Source of the DNA: Uranotaenia lowii
Taxonomy: Eukaryota; Arthropoda; Insecta; Diptera; Culicidae
Assembly (NCBI RefSeq): GCF_029784155.1
Contig: NC_073692.1
Location: forward strand, 279,392,413-279,456,412
Length of the DNA: 64,000 bases
Direction of reading: 5' to 3'
The translations under genes and the position numbers were made by a program. The notes under the pieces are model-generated. The model did not search any database. It was not told the DNA's origin and saw only the letters and a list, made by a program, of their open reading frames with translations. Shown one piece after another: positions 12,172-24,412 of the stretch. Within the stretch, counting starts at the first letter, position 1. Each line of letters starts with the position of its first letter.

Positions 12172-12778
12172 TTAACCTTCCAACGCTGTTCGCAAAATAT
12201 GCGTTTCGGGGACATTCGACTTGTAATTTGTTGTTATTCCCGAGGCTGCAAATGTTGACCGATTTCTTTGATTTAGAATTCGTTGTGTTAGTTATTTTTT
12301 CTATTTTCTAAATATTTTAAAATGAAGTGAATTTATTGTTCTAGGATGTCTGTAGTTGGTTCCGAATGATAAAAAGACCCAAATTTTATTTTTAAATTAC
12401 TTATAATTTCTTAAAACTTTTCAGTATTTGAGTGCTTCTTTGATCTCTGGAATTGTTAAGAATACATCTATCAGACGATTTATAAATATTTGGGGGTCCA
12501 ATAAACATTTTAACCGCTATTCAGGATTTTCCGGTAGAAAAAAAATCTAACTCAAAACAAAGACATCCAATTTCGTCTTAGCATCGCTGTATCTCATTTC
12601 TCAATGAACCGATTTTCCAAAATTAAGTTTAAGTTTTTATCGTTAATTTCATTAACATTTTCATAGAACATATTTGGTCTCTCAAAAATCTCAGTTCCTC
12701 AGTATAATGGAATGATGATTAAGATGCTTTGAATCTGCTTTTCGGGTCGTATTGACCCTAACGGCTTTGGAGGGTTAA
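12172..12778. mobile_element. TTAA-flanked MITE, about 599 bp
   Basis: The left edge reads TTAACCTTCCAACGCTGTT. The right edge on the opposite strand reads TTAACCCTCCAAAGCCGTT, so about 16 of 19 bases match, including the TTAA that would be the piggyBac-type target duplication (12172-12175 and 12775-12778). The right subterminal GGGTCAATACGACCC motif resembles GGGGTCAATATGACACC near the left edge of the 6.3-kb element, suggesting related families. No coding capacity. Confidence 0.6.
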
Positions 12779-12817
12779 GAATGATTATCATTGATAATTT
12801 TTATAAGTTATTTCGTG

Positions 12818-13280
12818 AAAAGTACGTAGGATAGGTAGGTCGCTTCTAAAATGTGGACAATTTTCAAAGATGCAATTCAAGATGCATTCAAAGATGTTTT
12901 TTAAATTGTTCTGAAAAAGGCAACAAAAATCTCGCGTGAGCTTTCATTACGTCGTATGGAACGAAATGTAAACAAACAGTTTTATTGTGATAAAATACAA
13001 AAACTGACATAAACTAGTCGCAACTTCTTTCCATTTAGAATATTTGTAGCCTGGACAACATATTCAATATGTGAGATACAAATTTTAATGTTGTTTTGAT
13101 AACTTTTTCAGCAGTTTTCTATGAATTCTAAAGATGTTTCATACGACGTAATGAAAGCTCACGCGAGATTTTTGTTGCCTTTTTCAGAACAATTTAAAAA
13201 ACATCTTTGAATGCATCTTGAATTGCATCTTTGAAAATTGTCCACATTTTAGAAGCGACCTACCTATCCTACGTACTTTT
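12818..13280. mobile_element. 463-bp foldback element
   Basis: Arms of about 143-146 bp (12818-12963 and 13138-13280) are near-perfect reverse complements, starting AAAAGTACGTAGGATAGG on the left and mirrored at the right end. They enclose about 175 bp of unrelated DNA. The transcript would form a long hairpin. No convincing target duplication is visible at the outer edges. It lies only 40 bp from the TTAA MITE to its left, so this is a cluster of insertions. Confidence 0.8.
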
Positions 13281-15980
13281 TTCTCAACTCTCATACTATC
13301 TTTCTATAGTGTATATAGAACGTATACCAAAATATCATAAGAATATAGCTACAAAAATGTTTACTGGGGAGATAGGGAGGGACATCGAAACGTTTTTATT
13401 TTGCTTCCTTCACTGTTAATGTTGGCGGTCTCAAATCGAATCATTGCGCTGATGTTCACATCGTATGCCAATGATGTTGAAATATTGAGAACTCATGATT
13501 GGAGTAAAGACTAAATTTTTGGTGTATACGTTCACTTGTCTAAACCAACATAATACAAAAATAGCATTTAAAACACAAAACCAAGAGATATTCACTATGT
13601 CGGGTAGGTCCATACTATTTTGGAAAAAAAAAATCTGCTTCAAACACCGTTGCCCAAAATATCAAAGTTTCAAAACATCGCCATCGTCTCAGCTCGATGA
13701 AAAACGTCGTACAACTTTAACGACCACCTGTCTGGCCATAATTTTTCGTCAAAAACATCGGGAGCAGTCGAAATCATCCAGCCGATCATTTTGACCTTGT
13801 TTTAATGGGAAGAAATTTCTCACACCCTCGCCTTGCCTCGTCTAGCGTTCACCCAAAAGACGATGGGATGGGTCCGGGAAAAACCTCAGACGTAGCAAAA
13901 TTCCGTTGCGGCGCCCACCAAGCGAGAAAGCAAGAAAGTGGTGGAAGGGTAATTACTTTCACAGCCATGACACCTCCACCCCCGCACTTTGCTCGGAAAG
14001 AGACAGCTGAGCGCAGTGTTGTAACCCTAGGAAAAATTCAGCCAAATCGCTTTGGCAGATATAATTAATGCAAACATGGAGAGTAAGGTTTGCATTCAGC
14101 GCACTACCCGGGGTCTGTTATAAAACGATCCGGAAAATCCATCCCCGGATTCCCGCCCTTCTTACAAGTTTGTTACCTTCCCAAACTTTGAGAGACGAGT
14201 TTCCAGTCAGTTTGACGTTTCCAGATTTCTTCCCAGTTGTGCTGGCCGAAAACCCGATCGAATATGCAATGGCAGTCTATCAGCAGCTTTGCCAGTCAGA
14301 AGCCATTAAACAGTTACACCAAGGGAAGAAAACTCAAACCCAAACCCTGAAGAACGGATGGACGGACGGAAGAAGAAGAGCACACTTTGAAAGAAGGGTA
14401 ACTTCCAGTCGCGATTCGATTGATTCGATTTGCAGTTCATTTATTTTTCGGAATTGTTTAATTCCAAGATTTATTCCCCAATTTTGGGTTCGATCCGGGG
14501 CGTCCCGACGTCGTCGTTTGGGGTGCAGGGCACCGGGAAAGAAAGTTCGGAAATCGATTTACGCTATCCAACAACTGCTGACAGAAGAGTTTTCTTTTGG
14601 AGATTGTGAAGGAGCTCGGAGAAAAAAAAGTTACCCGGATCCAGCAAGTAAGACCAAGCCAAAATCAAGAAGACATTGATGTGACGGGTCATTGCAAATG
14701 ATGCTCAAGTTTTTCGGGGCGAAGTTTCTCCGGCTCAATTACGACTGGATGACTGAGATACTTTTGGCTATATGGTGATGGTTCAAGCAGAATGTGGATA
14801 GATTATTTAAGGAATGCAGGGGACGATATCAGTATGAAAAATTCAGAGGTCAGGCAACAGTTTACGATTCCAGAATTTTTTTCAAAGTCGTAGTAATTGA
14901 AAAACAGACTCTTTAGTTTATAAAACTAGTTTTGAACCCAGGGAAAATTACTCAGCTGTAAAGTGAAGGTGTTTCCAAACGCACTGCAGATCCCGGATTT
15001 CACGATAAATCTAGCGTTAGTAATACTCAAACAAACAAACATCCTTGAGGAAAAAAACTCATCCTTCACAGCAGCAAAACAAACATATCATATCTCGTAC
15101 AGCATCAGCAATCGGCGAAGGTCGGAAACGTGGCAAAGTTTTGCTTGCACTGCTTATGAATACTACTACTAGCAGTAGTCGTCAGTAGCACTTTTGCACT
15201 GTTTGAACAGAGAATCCACAAACCACCCGGTAGTTGTAGCTTGGCTCGCTGGACGGACAAGTGTCATATGCATTCGAGAATAAGAGGCTAATCTGCACTC
15301 TTTCATCGAGTGCATCCCCCCATACTGCACATCATAGTAGAGTCAATGTTTGGATACCGACAGCCATACATCCCGAAGAGCTGAACCGAGTCTGCCAAAA
15401 CGTGAGGTTTCCGGCTTCCTGCAATGATTGCAGCCAGAAAGCAGAAAAAAAACATACAATTCGTTGTCCCTCGCCAGCCAGCCATCGACATCGTCGACAT
15501 CATTGGCTCCGATTTAAGTTGCAAATGCAATGTTTCGAGTTGCTCCGGAACTGATCGAGCAAAAACACGTGCAATGCGCTTTGGCAAAAGGCGTTTTTTG
15601 TCATTGTTTTTGTGCAATTTGCATCGAAGAATACAAATTCAACAGTGAAAAAAACGATCTTTCGGGACCCGTAACAACTGGATTTGAGAGATTTGATCTT
15701 TTGTTTGAAAGCTGGCAAGGATGGTAGATTAATTAGGGGTCAAACATAAGCCATCGTTTGTACAGAAGTTTGGACACTAACTTGGGAGTTTGGAATTAAG
15801 ATTAATTCTTCACAAATCAAAAAATATATATAGTTGGCAATATGGACATATTTACACTTCTCATGCTAAAAATGCTTCCAGTAATAATGTGAATGGAGGT
15901 AATTTTTAAATAATCTCTTCTGTTGAAGTTAGTTCCAAAATCTAAAGTGACGAACTCAAAAGTTTGCCAAAGAGTAAACG
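13281..15980. other. unique DNA with a more GC-balanced core
   Basis: From about 13780 to 15730 base composition is markedly more balanced than the flanks, and this part contains the longest non-repeat frame of the window (listed separately). The rest is AT-rich with no recognised feature. The balanced block is a reasonable place to look for a conserved exon or enhancer, but nothing in it is recognised. Confidence 0.45.
14068..14679 (+). CDS. 203-codon orphan frame, doubtful
   Basis: This is the longest open frame outside satellites. The predicted protein is basic (clusters such as GRRRAHFERR and ASRRRR), has no signal peptide, membrane segment or recognised domain, and contains no repeats. 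The start context (AATTAATG) is acceptable but not distinctive. The frame lies in a GC-balanced block, where chance frames of this size become more likely. No splice signals clearly frame it. It could be a chance frame, an exon with intronic run-through, or an orphan gene; chance is favoured. Confidence 0.15.
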   Translation: MQTWRVRFAFSALPGVCYKTIRKIHPRIPALLTSLLPSQTLRDEFPVSLTFPDFFPVVLAENPIEYAMAVYQQLCQSEAIKQLHQGKKTQTQTLKNGWTDGRRRAHFERRVTSSRDSIDSICSSFIFRNCLIPRFIPQFWVRSGASRRRRLGCRAPGKKVRKSIYAIQQLLTEEFSFGDCEGARRKKSYPDPASKTKPKSRRH

Positions 15981-16299
15981 GTAAGATTGAGGAAAAAGAG
16001 GAAAATTCTGTGTTATGGCGAATAGAAATTCTGCCTTCCTGTGATTTCACCCACAAATTCTGTGATAGTGTTTTGTGACGCAATTTCCTCAGTTTCCTAG
16101 AATATTCATGGAAAATTGGGGCTCTTTTATGTTTTACATGAGTAATATCAATTAACTTACTTATTTTATCATATTTTCCCAAATCTGTGAAATCTGTGAG
16201 TATTCCCAAAATTCTTTGTTCTGTGACACAGATTCGGTGATGAAAATTTGCTATAAATTCTGTAAAATTACAACTTTTTCTGTGATTTCGGCAGCCTTG
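15981..16299. mobile_element. degraded second copy of the 10.1-kb hAT-type MITE
   Basis: The right half matches 10096-10483 in the same orientation. It shares AAATCTGTGAAATCTGTGA, GATGAAAATTTGCTA and the terminal TTTCGGCARCCTTG. The left end is eroded (GTAAGATTGAGGAA in place of CAAGGTTGCCGAA) and no 8-bp duplication survives. About 70 bp shorter than the intact copy through internal deletions. Confidence 0.7.
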
Positions 16300-18224
16300 C
16301 CATGGTGTAGAATTCTGTGAAAGGCTTTCAGCTGATGACCCAGAATATGCATCTTCTCAATAATGAATCCTGTTTAATTGCAAAATATATTACCATCTTT
16401 CAGCAGATTCTTATGAAGACGCGAAAGCCAATAGACTGCAAGGAGCAGCTGGCTTTCTGTGATAAGGATTTCTCTCAAACTAAAAATTTCCCGACAGTTT
16501 ATTTGTAGTGAACAGTTCATGTTAATTATTTTACAATGTTTTCTGCCAAAAAAATACATTTCCTACAAAAAAAAACAGCAAATTCGAGCCAAAAGTGCTC
16601 CGTGTGACACTTTTGCGTAGAATCAGAACGCATACCGATGCTAGTTCTACGAAAAACTGTCACACTGCTAAAATGTTTCTATCATTTCTAAAGCTCGCAT
16701 AGTTTATTTTCCCAAAAACTCATGTTAAACCATAATTTGAGAAACACGTTTCTCTTTGTTTATAAAAATGCATAGTTGAGTATGGATCCTGTATGTAGTG
16801 CCTACCGAAAAGTGTTTAGTGAAAATTTCTCTGAATAAAACAATCAAGGATTCTCGCTCCTCCTCCGCCCTCTATTTTAGTGTTCTTTTCAGTGAATAAT
16901 AAGAGTTAAATTCAACAGTTTAAATTCATCTGAAGAGAATTTTTTGATAAAATTTGCATTTTTCATAGAATTTTCTCTAGTGTGACATTCTTGCGTAGTA
17001 CTATCAACATAGAGACAACCACCTTGATGAAAATTTCGTATAAGTTTAGAACAAAGTATACTTTTTTGTGTTTTTATTCGAAAGTTAACACTAAAAGAGA
17101 CCGTTTCCAGCAAAAAAGTGAAAATGACCCAAAAGTCACATCGGACATTCTTGCTTGAAACGGCAGAGTAGATCTTTTATCTTACTTCAAGGGCCAGTTC
17201 TTTACACATTCTGATTATTCAATAAGAAAGCTAATAATTGTACAACTTAAACCATAAAAATTTAATTTAGAAACTTTTGAAAATCCCATAAAAAAGCTAA
17301 AAAAACATATTGGATTTACAGAGCACAAAAATGTACAAAAATAAACAAATAAATAAAACCCTGTGAATTTAAAAAGAAAGCATGCTGATGCTCGCTACAA
17401 ATTTGTTGAAAAAACTGCATTTTTTGCAGTTTTCGAAAGTTTATACCTTTAATCAGAAACACACTTTAAAAAATGTAAGTGAAAGTTTTCTATAAATTCT
17501 AATTTTGTCTAAATATGTTTGACTTCGTGACAAATCAATTCAATGATTCAGTTAAATATTCGTTCAATGCTAGTTTCAGTTACAAAAAAATCGATTTGCC
17601 CTGTTTTCTCTTTTGTTTGCAATAGGATGTGTTCATCTACATCTAAAGACTGATTGTCTTATCCAAGGCGCTTTGTTTTTTTTTCTAATTTTTATTTGAA
17701 TTTTTCTCGTTATAACATTGAATGTCATATTTTAAATCGTTTTTTATACATTTGATGAACAAGCATTAATAATTCTTGTGAGACATCTGTGGTCGCTATT
17801 TTTGCGCCATATTTTTTAAATTATTCTTGGTTTATGAACATTTCCATAAAAAATCTTACATGTAACCGGGCTGGCCAGATAATTTTTTTCTAAATACATA
17901 GTCAAAACCGAACTTTTCGTTATAAATTTCCAATGACAACTCTGAACCAAAGTCTGGTTGTATAAAGCACGAAAATTGAGGGGGAATCGACTTTAACCAA
18001 AATTGCTTTATCGAAGAAAATCTTCAGCGTTCAAATCGATTTTGAGACTACTTTCAAATTATTTTATGATAATTATGATGACAACGAATCTAAGTTGTCC
18101 ATTGTTATTTTTACTCAATTTGTTTGTTTCAATGTGCGAAGAATTTTGGAAAAGTCAGAAATATTAAAATCATGATAAATCATCATCTAAAACCAACAAT
18201 ATTAAAATCTGCTAAAATTGTTAT
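16300..18224. other. AT-rich DNA, nothing recognised
   Basis: No supported coding frame. Short related words (TGTGACA, TTTTGCGTAG / TTCTTGCGTAG) recur at about 16606 and 16980 and hint at old repeats, but no boundaries can be drawn. Confidence 0.5.
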
Positions 18225-20253
18225 TAGGGTGGCCTTTGCTATATGGAGATTTATAAAAAGGCCAAAATTTATCTGCTCCCACTCCATTATATTGATCCTT
18301 TTATCAACTGTGCCAAATTCCACTTTGATTGGACAACTCTAAGGCGACCCTCAAACGCCTTGAAGATCAAATTTTTTTCCTTAAAAAAATGGTATGCATT
18401 TGTAATAAAAATCATGACTTATTATGGCAACACTGTAAAAATCTAGCTGTTTGATTGAAGTGTAGATTTTAAGGCAAGAAACAACTTTGAGAGGATGTCA
18501 AGTTATTTTAAGCTTTGCGAAAAAAGTTATGGACCTTTTAATTTATATATTCCCATACGTGAGTCCGAGTTCAAGAGTAAACATCGATTACAGTTGTACC
18601 GGATAAGTTTTTCAATGACTGTCCGCCAACTGCATCGTTCATATAAGCCGCCAATGGCATAAAAGTGTTAAAACGACTAATAATTGAAGCAAAAAATATT
18701 TTTTTGTATGGGAATATGAGAAAAACCAAAAATTAAACAACACAAAACTATCTGCAACTTTTTTCGCTTAGTTTTTTCCACATCGAAAAACTTTCTATTG
18801 AACTCTAAATCTAAAAATGGAACATTCAAAAATGTTTAAAAGTGTATCTCAATTCTGTTGTAATTTTAGTAAGAATTCTCAATAAGTTCATAAAAAATTC
18901 AAAAAAATTGCAGCTTTGTCGATAAGTTAGTACACTAAGGTTTAATAAGGCCTAACTGCTTCAAAAATTTTATGATTAACCAAAACGGAATGAAAAGGGA
19001 CTTTTTCAAATGCCTAGTTTTTAAAAGATTTTTAAATTGTTAAGTAAATAAGCAAATAAGCAAATAACGATCTCTGCACTGTTTATCTTGTTTGCTTTTG
19101 AAACAACTTTAATATAGAATAAATTAAAAACTTTTTCTGTTATTTTGTTTGATACTATGTTAAACAAACATGTTTTGTGATTTATATCATTGTCATTTTT
19201 GTTATTTTTTTTTCAAATCTAGGTTTTTTTTTGAAAAATCAGGCCCTAAAGGAAAATTTAAGGTATTAAAATTAATTTTGTAAAGTTACAAATGGGGTCA
19301 AATAGCTGCTCATTAAAATAAAAAATTCCGTTGGCGATATTTCTTTTATTGTTTTTTCATCTTTACAAACTTTTAAATCATAATTTGATTTTCAATTCAA
19401 TCTGTTTTTGTGATTAGAACATTGTTATCCTAAGGTTGCCAAATTTTTTTCAGTGCGTAACCGGGTCGGACAAATCTGGGCTATTTTATTTTAAAACCTG
19501 GCAAAATTTGACCATTTGATTAAAAAATTGACAAATCCGGGCAATATTCGGGCAAATTTTGTCAAAATCCAAAAATAATTCAAGAAAAAAAAATTGATCA
19601 CGGGATAAAAAAGGACAGTTTTGCACCCTTATTTTAATCAATATCAGTTTCAGCCAAGTGAAAAGCTTTATATCATGATATGGTATGAAAATGCTCCAAT
19701 TTTATGGTTTTTTGGGTATACCCTGATGAGTTTCTACCATACTAGAGGACTATAGTTTTTATTTATTAAGGATTGAAACTATTTTCAAATACGAAAACAT
19801 ATCGAAGATTAAAAACAATTGAGGAATGTCGTGAAATAGTTCCTGAGATTTTGATTTCACTATTGCCTCTTCAATGACTTTATATTATTATTATACGTTA
19901 AATTGACTTTCTATGAAAAAACAATAACAAATTTTAAGCAAACCTAGAATCCATGTAACTTTTTTCACGTGCGTACAAACGCTTCAAAATGTTCTACAAA
20001 GATGATAGCCAACCTAAAACGATGACGCTCAAAAGATTGTGTGATTTTACAAAGTTGCCAGAATGCATTACGATTTTTTTTTGATTTTTTTTCCTTTTTC
20101 CATAGATAGTTCCAGATATTTTTTTTTTTGAGAGTCGCCTTAGAGTGATCCGAATGAGCTAGAAATTTGCCAGTATTGTATAATCATTAATCGGATAAAA
20201 ATTTGGGGTTGAGACCTAGGTTTCAACAAAGTTGTGAAATAAGAGTCACCCTA
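18225..20253. mobile_element. candidate ~2.0-kb DNA transposon remnant (TAGGGTG ends)
   Basis: The left end begins TAGGGTGGCC (18225). The right end is the complement of TAGGGTGACTC (ending 20253). A subterminal CTCTAAGGCGACCCTCAAA at 18339 is mirrored near 20130-20149, so the ends share two inverted blocks at similar depth. The short TA-rich flanks could hold a 2-bp duplication but are uninformative. The interior has no transposase-like frame. The inverted pairing of two separate blocks supports one element; short TIR length and divergence keep confidence moderate. Confidence 0.4.
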
Positions 20254-22009
20254 ATAGTTGTTTAAGTTGCAAAAATTGAACTTAATTTGGACACAAGACG
20301 TAAGCTGTTCCAACGAGGTTTGCCAAGGGATGGCGAGGGGGTTTCTTACTGAAAATAATTCTTTGTGATCCAAATGGACCGGAGTATTTCTTTACATTTT
20401 TCGAAAATGAAACTAAAGTACGATAATTTTAGTCAGGTAATAGTTTTATATGGGAAATATTGTTGATCCTAGAAAAAAAAATTACTTAGGAGTTTGTAGT
20501 GTTTTCTTTAAAATTTTCTATTAAATCTTATTCATTTGAAGCACAAATTTGTTATGAATGTGATTTGAATGAACTTGATCTTCACTCCAAATGACCAATT
20601 TGGGTTATTTTTTTATATTTTCATGTAAGGAACTTCATTTCGATTATGCTATTTGAGTGTGCTAAACATTTCAAAGATATTTAACTAAAAGATGAGCTCG
20701 GAAAAATTCAATAGATATCTTTTTCTATAAATTTTAAGACTAAAAATATAACAGCATTCAATTTATAAACATATTTCAAATTTTTATGCAAAGGATAGGA
20801 AAATTGTTGTATAATTTTTATGACTTATTGTATGAATGTATGAAAAAATAATTTATTGTATTCAATTGTTTTCATCACTTCAAAACCTTTGAATCATTTA
20901 CTTTTTCGTTGTGAACACATTTCTAAACATTGTCCGGTTTGCTCGGACATTTCTGCTAGATTTTATTTAATGAACAATTTTCTTCTGTTTCTACGACGCT
21001 ATATCTCTACTGATAAAGTGGAGATTTGACTTCTCACAACTATTGCAAGATTACACCATTCACTATGAAGTGTAAGAGGAGCAACTTTGAATAAGAGAGT
21101 TTCATGCAAAGTTTCTGAATTGATAATAAATTTTAAAGAAAACACTATTCGGCCAAAAGTTAGAGTTCAGTTTAATTCTTGGATCATGAAATAAGACTCT
21201 GTAGTTTCTTTGCAGCAGCCAAAATACTTTAAGATCGATTTTTCCTGGGTTTCAGTTCAACTAGATTTTTTGAAAGTTAAGAAGAATTGGATCGAACTTT
21301 AACTTTATTTGAAGTTTACTCCAACGATAAGCGAAATAAGAGTGAACAGAGATCATGTACCCTAAATTTATAAACCCGACCGTTAAAATGCATTCCTTAA
21401 AACCAGGATTAATTCTCGTAAGCTTCCTGTTTCAAAATGAAAGAATCCACAAATTTTCAACTATAACTTTTGGTTGAAGTTTACAAGGTATCTAGTTGTA
21501 ATATACTGGATTTTTTTTTATCTCTGGTTCTTTACGAGGTTTTATTTTAAACGAGTTTTTCGAAATATATCTTTGGCCTTTACCCTTATCTGGTCACTTT
21601 GAAACCTTTAAAATTAAGTCACTATGTATAGAAAGATCCTTTGGATCTCATTAGATTTTAGTCCCAAACAACAGATAATTTTTCATTCAAACTTCAAGTC
21701 AAAACCAGCGTACCTTAATCTTATTATTGATAAAAGTTAGCTCTTGGTAATTTAGACCTTCCAGAAACATTTGAAACCCACGCTATTCTCAAATTCTAAA
21801 CACCCTACTGCTCAATCAATCCATTGATGTTTTATTGCTTTATGAGGTTCCATTCATCAATAAAAAAATTACTGATAACTATCTTAACTCAGCAGATACA
21901 AAATATAGAAAACAAATTCCTCCTAATCGATTACCATCGTCTTATCACCCGCTCTTATCGATTACTCGGTAATATGGGGAGTTATTGCGTCGGCTAGTAA
22001 TTACGATTC
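20254..22009. other. AT-rich DNA containing one dispersed repeat
   Basis: No supported gene. Apart from the dispersed repeat at 21355-21570, nothing recognisable was found. Confidence 0.5.
21355..21570 (+). repeat. dispersed repeat, copy A
   Basis: Shares a colinear series of words with 27100-27300 in the same orientation: ATGTACCCTAAA, CGTAAGCTTCCTGT, GAAAGAATCCA, TTTCAACTAT, GAAGTTTACAAGGTATC and a poly-T tract followed by ATCT. Identity is roughly three quarters by eye. Boundaries and class are unknown. Confidence 0.6.
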
Positions 22010-24240
22010 ATAATGTCTCGTTTACATCTTTACTTACGAGTGCTTATGAATGTTCCTAAAGAAGAAGAAGAATTAAGTGGATCCATTAATTACGGGCCCA
22101 ATGCGGGAATCCGGAAGGCAAGTTTTTCAATAAACGAAAAAGGCTGACGACCACGGCATTTTTATTTCATTCCTTCCATTCAGCCGAACGAAATCGCAGA
22201 GGGGAAATAAAAATCTGCTGGAGGAAATGTCAAAAGTTGCCAAAATTTGGCACCGCTGTCAGCCGAAAGAAAACGGTTTGGTTTCTCCCCGTTTAATTCG
22301 AAACCCGAAACAACCCAATAGTCTTTGACCTAAATTTTGTAATTCATTCTAGTCTCAGCTTTGGAATGGGAGATCGAAGGGGGGGAAAGGGAACAAAAAT
22401 ATGTGGCTTCCATCGAATGAGATAACCGAAAAACAAATCCTGAATAGCTAGTCGGTGGGCCAGCAAAAAGCAATGACGGATGAAACCATTAATAAATCAA
22501 ATTTTCTGTCTGGTAATGGAGACTGAAAGAAAAGGCAGCGTTTCCTTTCTGAGTGCGGTTTTTGCCCGTTTTATCCTCTACACTCTCCTTTTGGGGATCT
22601 CCTCTCGACGACGGAGATTCATTGTAGATAGATAGTCGTTTTGCGAAAGCCCGGGCCCGGGAAACGAAAAACGAGGATTCAATTTGGACTTGTTTATCAA
22701 CCGCTGACGGGGACTTTAATTTTATTTCTCTTTCCCGGGTTTAAATGTTTTTCTTTTTTTTATTAGTAGAAGCTTCAAGCGATTGCCAATTGGAAAACTG
22801 ATCCGCTTTAATCGAGTCGTTGGAAAAGCGGATTTTCTCGTTCGTTTACCGATTTGTGGCTTGAACAAACTCAATTATTCAAATTGAACAAATTTAAAAA
22901 ATAGATTTATTAAAAATATCACTATCACAGGAAAAAAAAATTATTATTTTACCTGTAAGTTCAGTTGAACCCGTCACTATCGCCGAGGCAAATTACTACC
23001 CCCTGCAAATTGGCAGTCATATTTCAGCTCGAAAAGTTTAAATTGCATCGATTAGTGCAAACTTTGCTCATAGATCCAATGAACCGTGCTTTCGAGCAGC
23101 AAAGTACCTTCGTCAAATCATTTCTACTTGGTCGTCAAAAGTCCAAACTATAGCCCCCAAGAGGATCTGCACTGCCAAAGAATACAGCTCCAAAGGAAAA
23201 AGCTAATTAATTTAATAAACTTCAATTCGTCATAGTTAAAAAGTTTACCAGTCGGCAAACAGCCAGCTAGCTCGGTTCGTTTGTTACTAATTGCACGCAC
23301 CAGCTTTGCTCTCGTCCAGCAAAAAGGTAGGCTCTTGAAAATTTCTCCAATTGAAACTGGAAGACCCTTGCCGATTCATCACCTAGTTGGAAATTTTTTG
23401 AACAAACAGTTCCATTGTAGCCCCTTGAGAGCGAAAGGTTTCGTTTCAGTATTTTGCCTCTTGAAAATTTTCAACCAAGAAACTCCCTCCGGACTGCAAC
23501 CCGAAAAACTTGGTCAAATCACGCTTGACCACCTTTTACTCTTGGTTTATTTTCTGATTTTAGCATTTTCAGCCTAGGCCCGGTTTCAGCACTGGAGAAG
23601 AGCAAAAGCCCATCGAAAGCCCACCAGAAAAACCATGGAGCAGTAAATCTTGCTCGGGCACCAGAGTATCTACATGTTAATACAGGCCCGGGAGCAGCAG
23701 ACTTTACAGAGTGGTATTTTGAATCTTGCTGCACGAAAGCCTCCCTTTTCCTGCCCTTTCAGAAAAAACGAGACAACTCAGAAGTGGCTTCAAATACAAA
23801 AAATAACCCTTCTGAAGTCCCTTTCGTACCGAGGAAATTTCCCAATCTGATAGCGTTTTCGTTTTTCTGTTTCAGTTTCAAGTTGCCCGGCAAACCACTC
23901 TTCGTCTGGTTCAAGAAGGTTTGGAAATGGGGCCAATCAGTTCGAACCTTTAGCCAATAACTAACTAAAACACAGACAAAATGTTCTTCAATGGAGCTCG
24001 TGCCAACCGCCAGAGTGCAGTTAATGGGGCTAGTCTTTCTCCATTGGCGTCTCCGGCGGCAGCTCCAGGAGCCCTGAGGTCACTTTGCAACGCGGGAAGG
24101 TATCGATCGAGACTCCGGAGAACGTTTAACTTTCTCCGGTGGACCGGAAAATGTGCACATAAATTAGTGCAGCACGCGCGAGCTGCAGCCTAGCTTTTCG
24201 AGGTTTTAGCGCTTCTGTGTCGGCGGCGAAAGGTTTAAGT
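22010..24240. other. GC-balanced island, possible exon or regulatory DNA
   Basis: Composition is more balanced than the flanking DNA, homopolymer runs are fewer, and a spliced-exon-like stretch lies at 23876-24099. GATA-type words (CTTATC) recur just upstream at 21950-21965. No other recognised element. Such islands in AT-rich insect DNA often mark exons or enhancers; here that is inference. Confidence 0.35.
23876..24099 (+). CDS. candidate coding exon with start codon at 23981
   Basis: A strong acceptor (CGTTTTTCTGTTTCAG, AG at 23874-23875) precedes this stretch. After about 105 bp the ATG at 23981 has the context CAGACAAAATG, close to the insect start consensus. The frame encodes an Ala/Ser/Pro-rich, basic N-terminus (MFFNGARANRQSAVNGASL, then SPAAAPGAL). 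It meets a possible donor AAG|GTATCG at 24099/24100; without splicing it stops at 24193 after 70 codons. No domain is recognised. The three signals together are suggestive, but each occurs by chance often enough that the call is weak. Confidence 0.22.
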
Positions 24241-24412
24241 GCAATTTCAACAGAAGGAAAATTGAAAATTTCTTCGGTTCGGTTGGAAAGGCTTCTCACA
24301 GTATAAACTCAACAAAGTAAATTTTTTAAGGTTTAAAAAAATAAGTTTGAATATTAGGCAGCTTAGTTTGAAAATATTCAACTTCATGCACTTGACAAGT
24401 GACACAAAACCA

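Noticed and set aside
19432..19570. hAT-like end AAGGTTGCCAAATTTTTTT with nearby GGGCAAATTTTGTC words
   Set aside because: No inverted partner or 8-bp duplication could be found.
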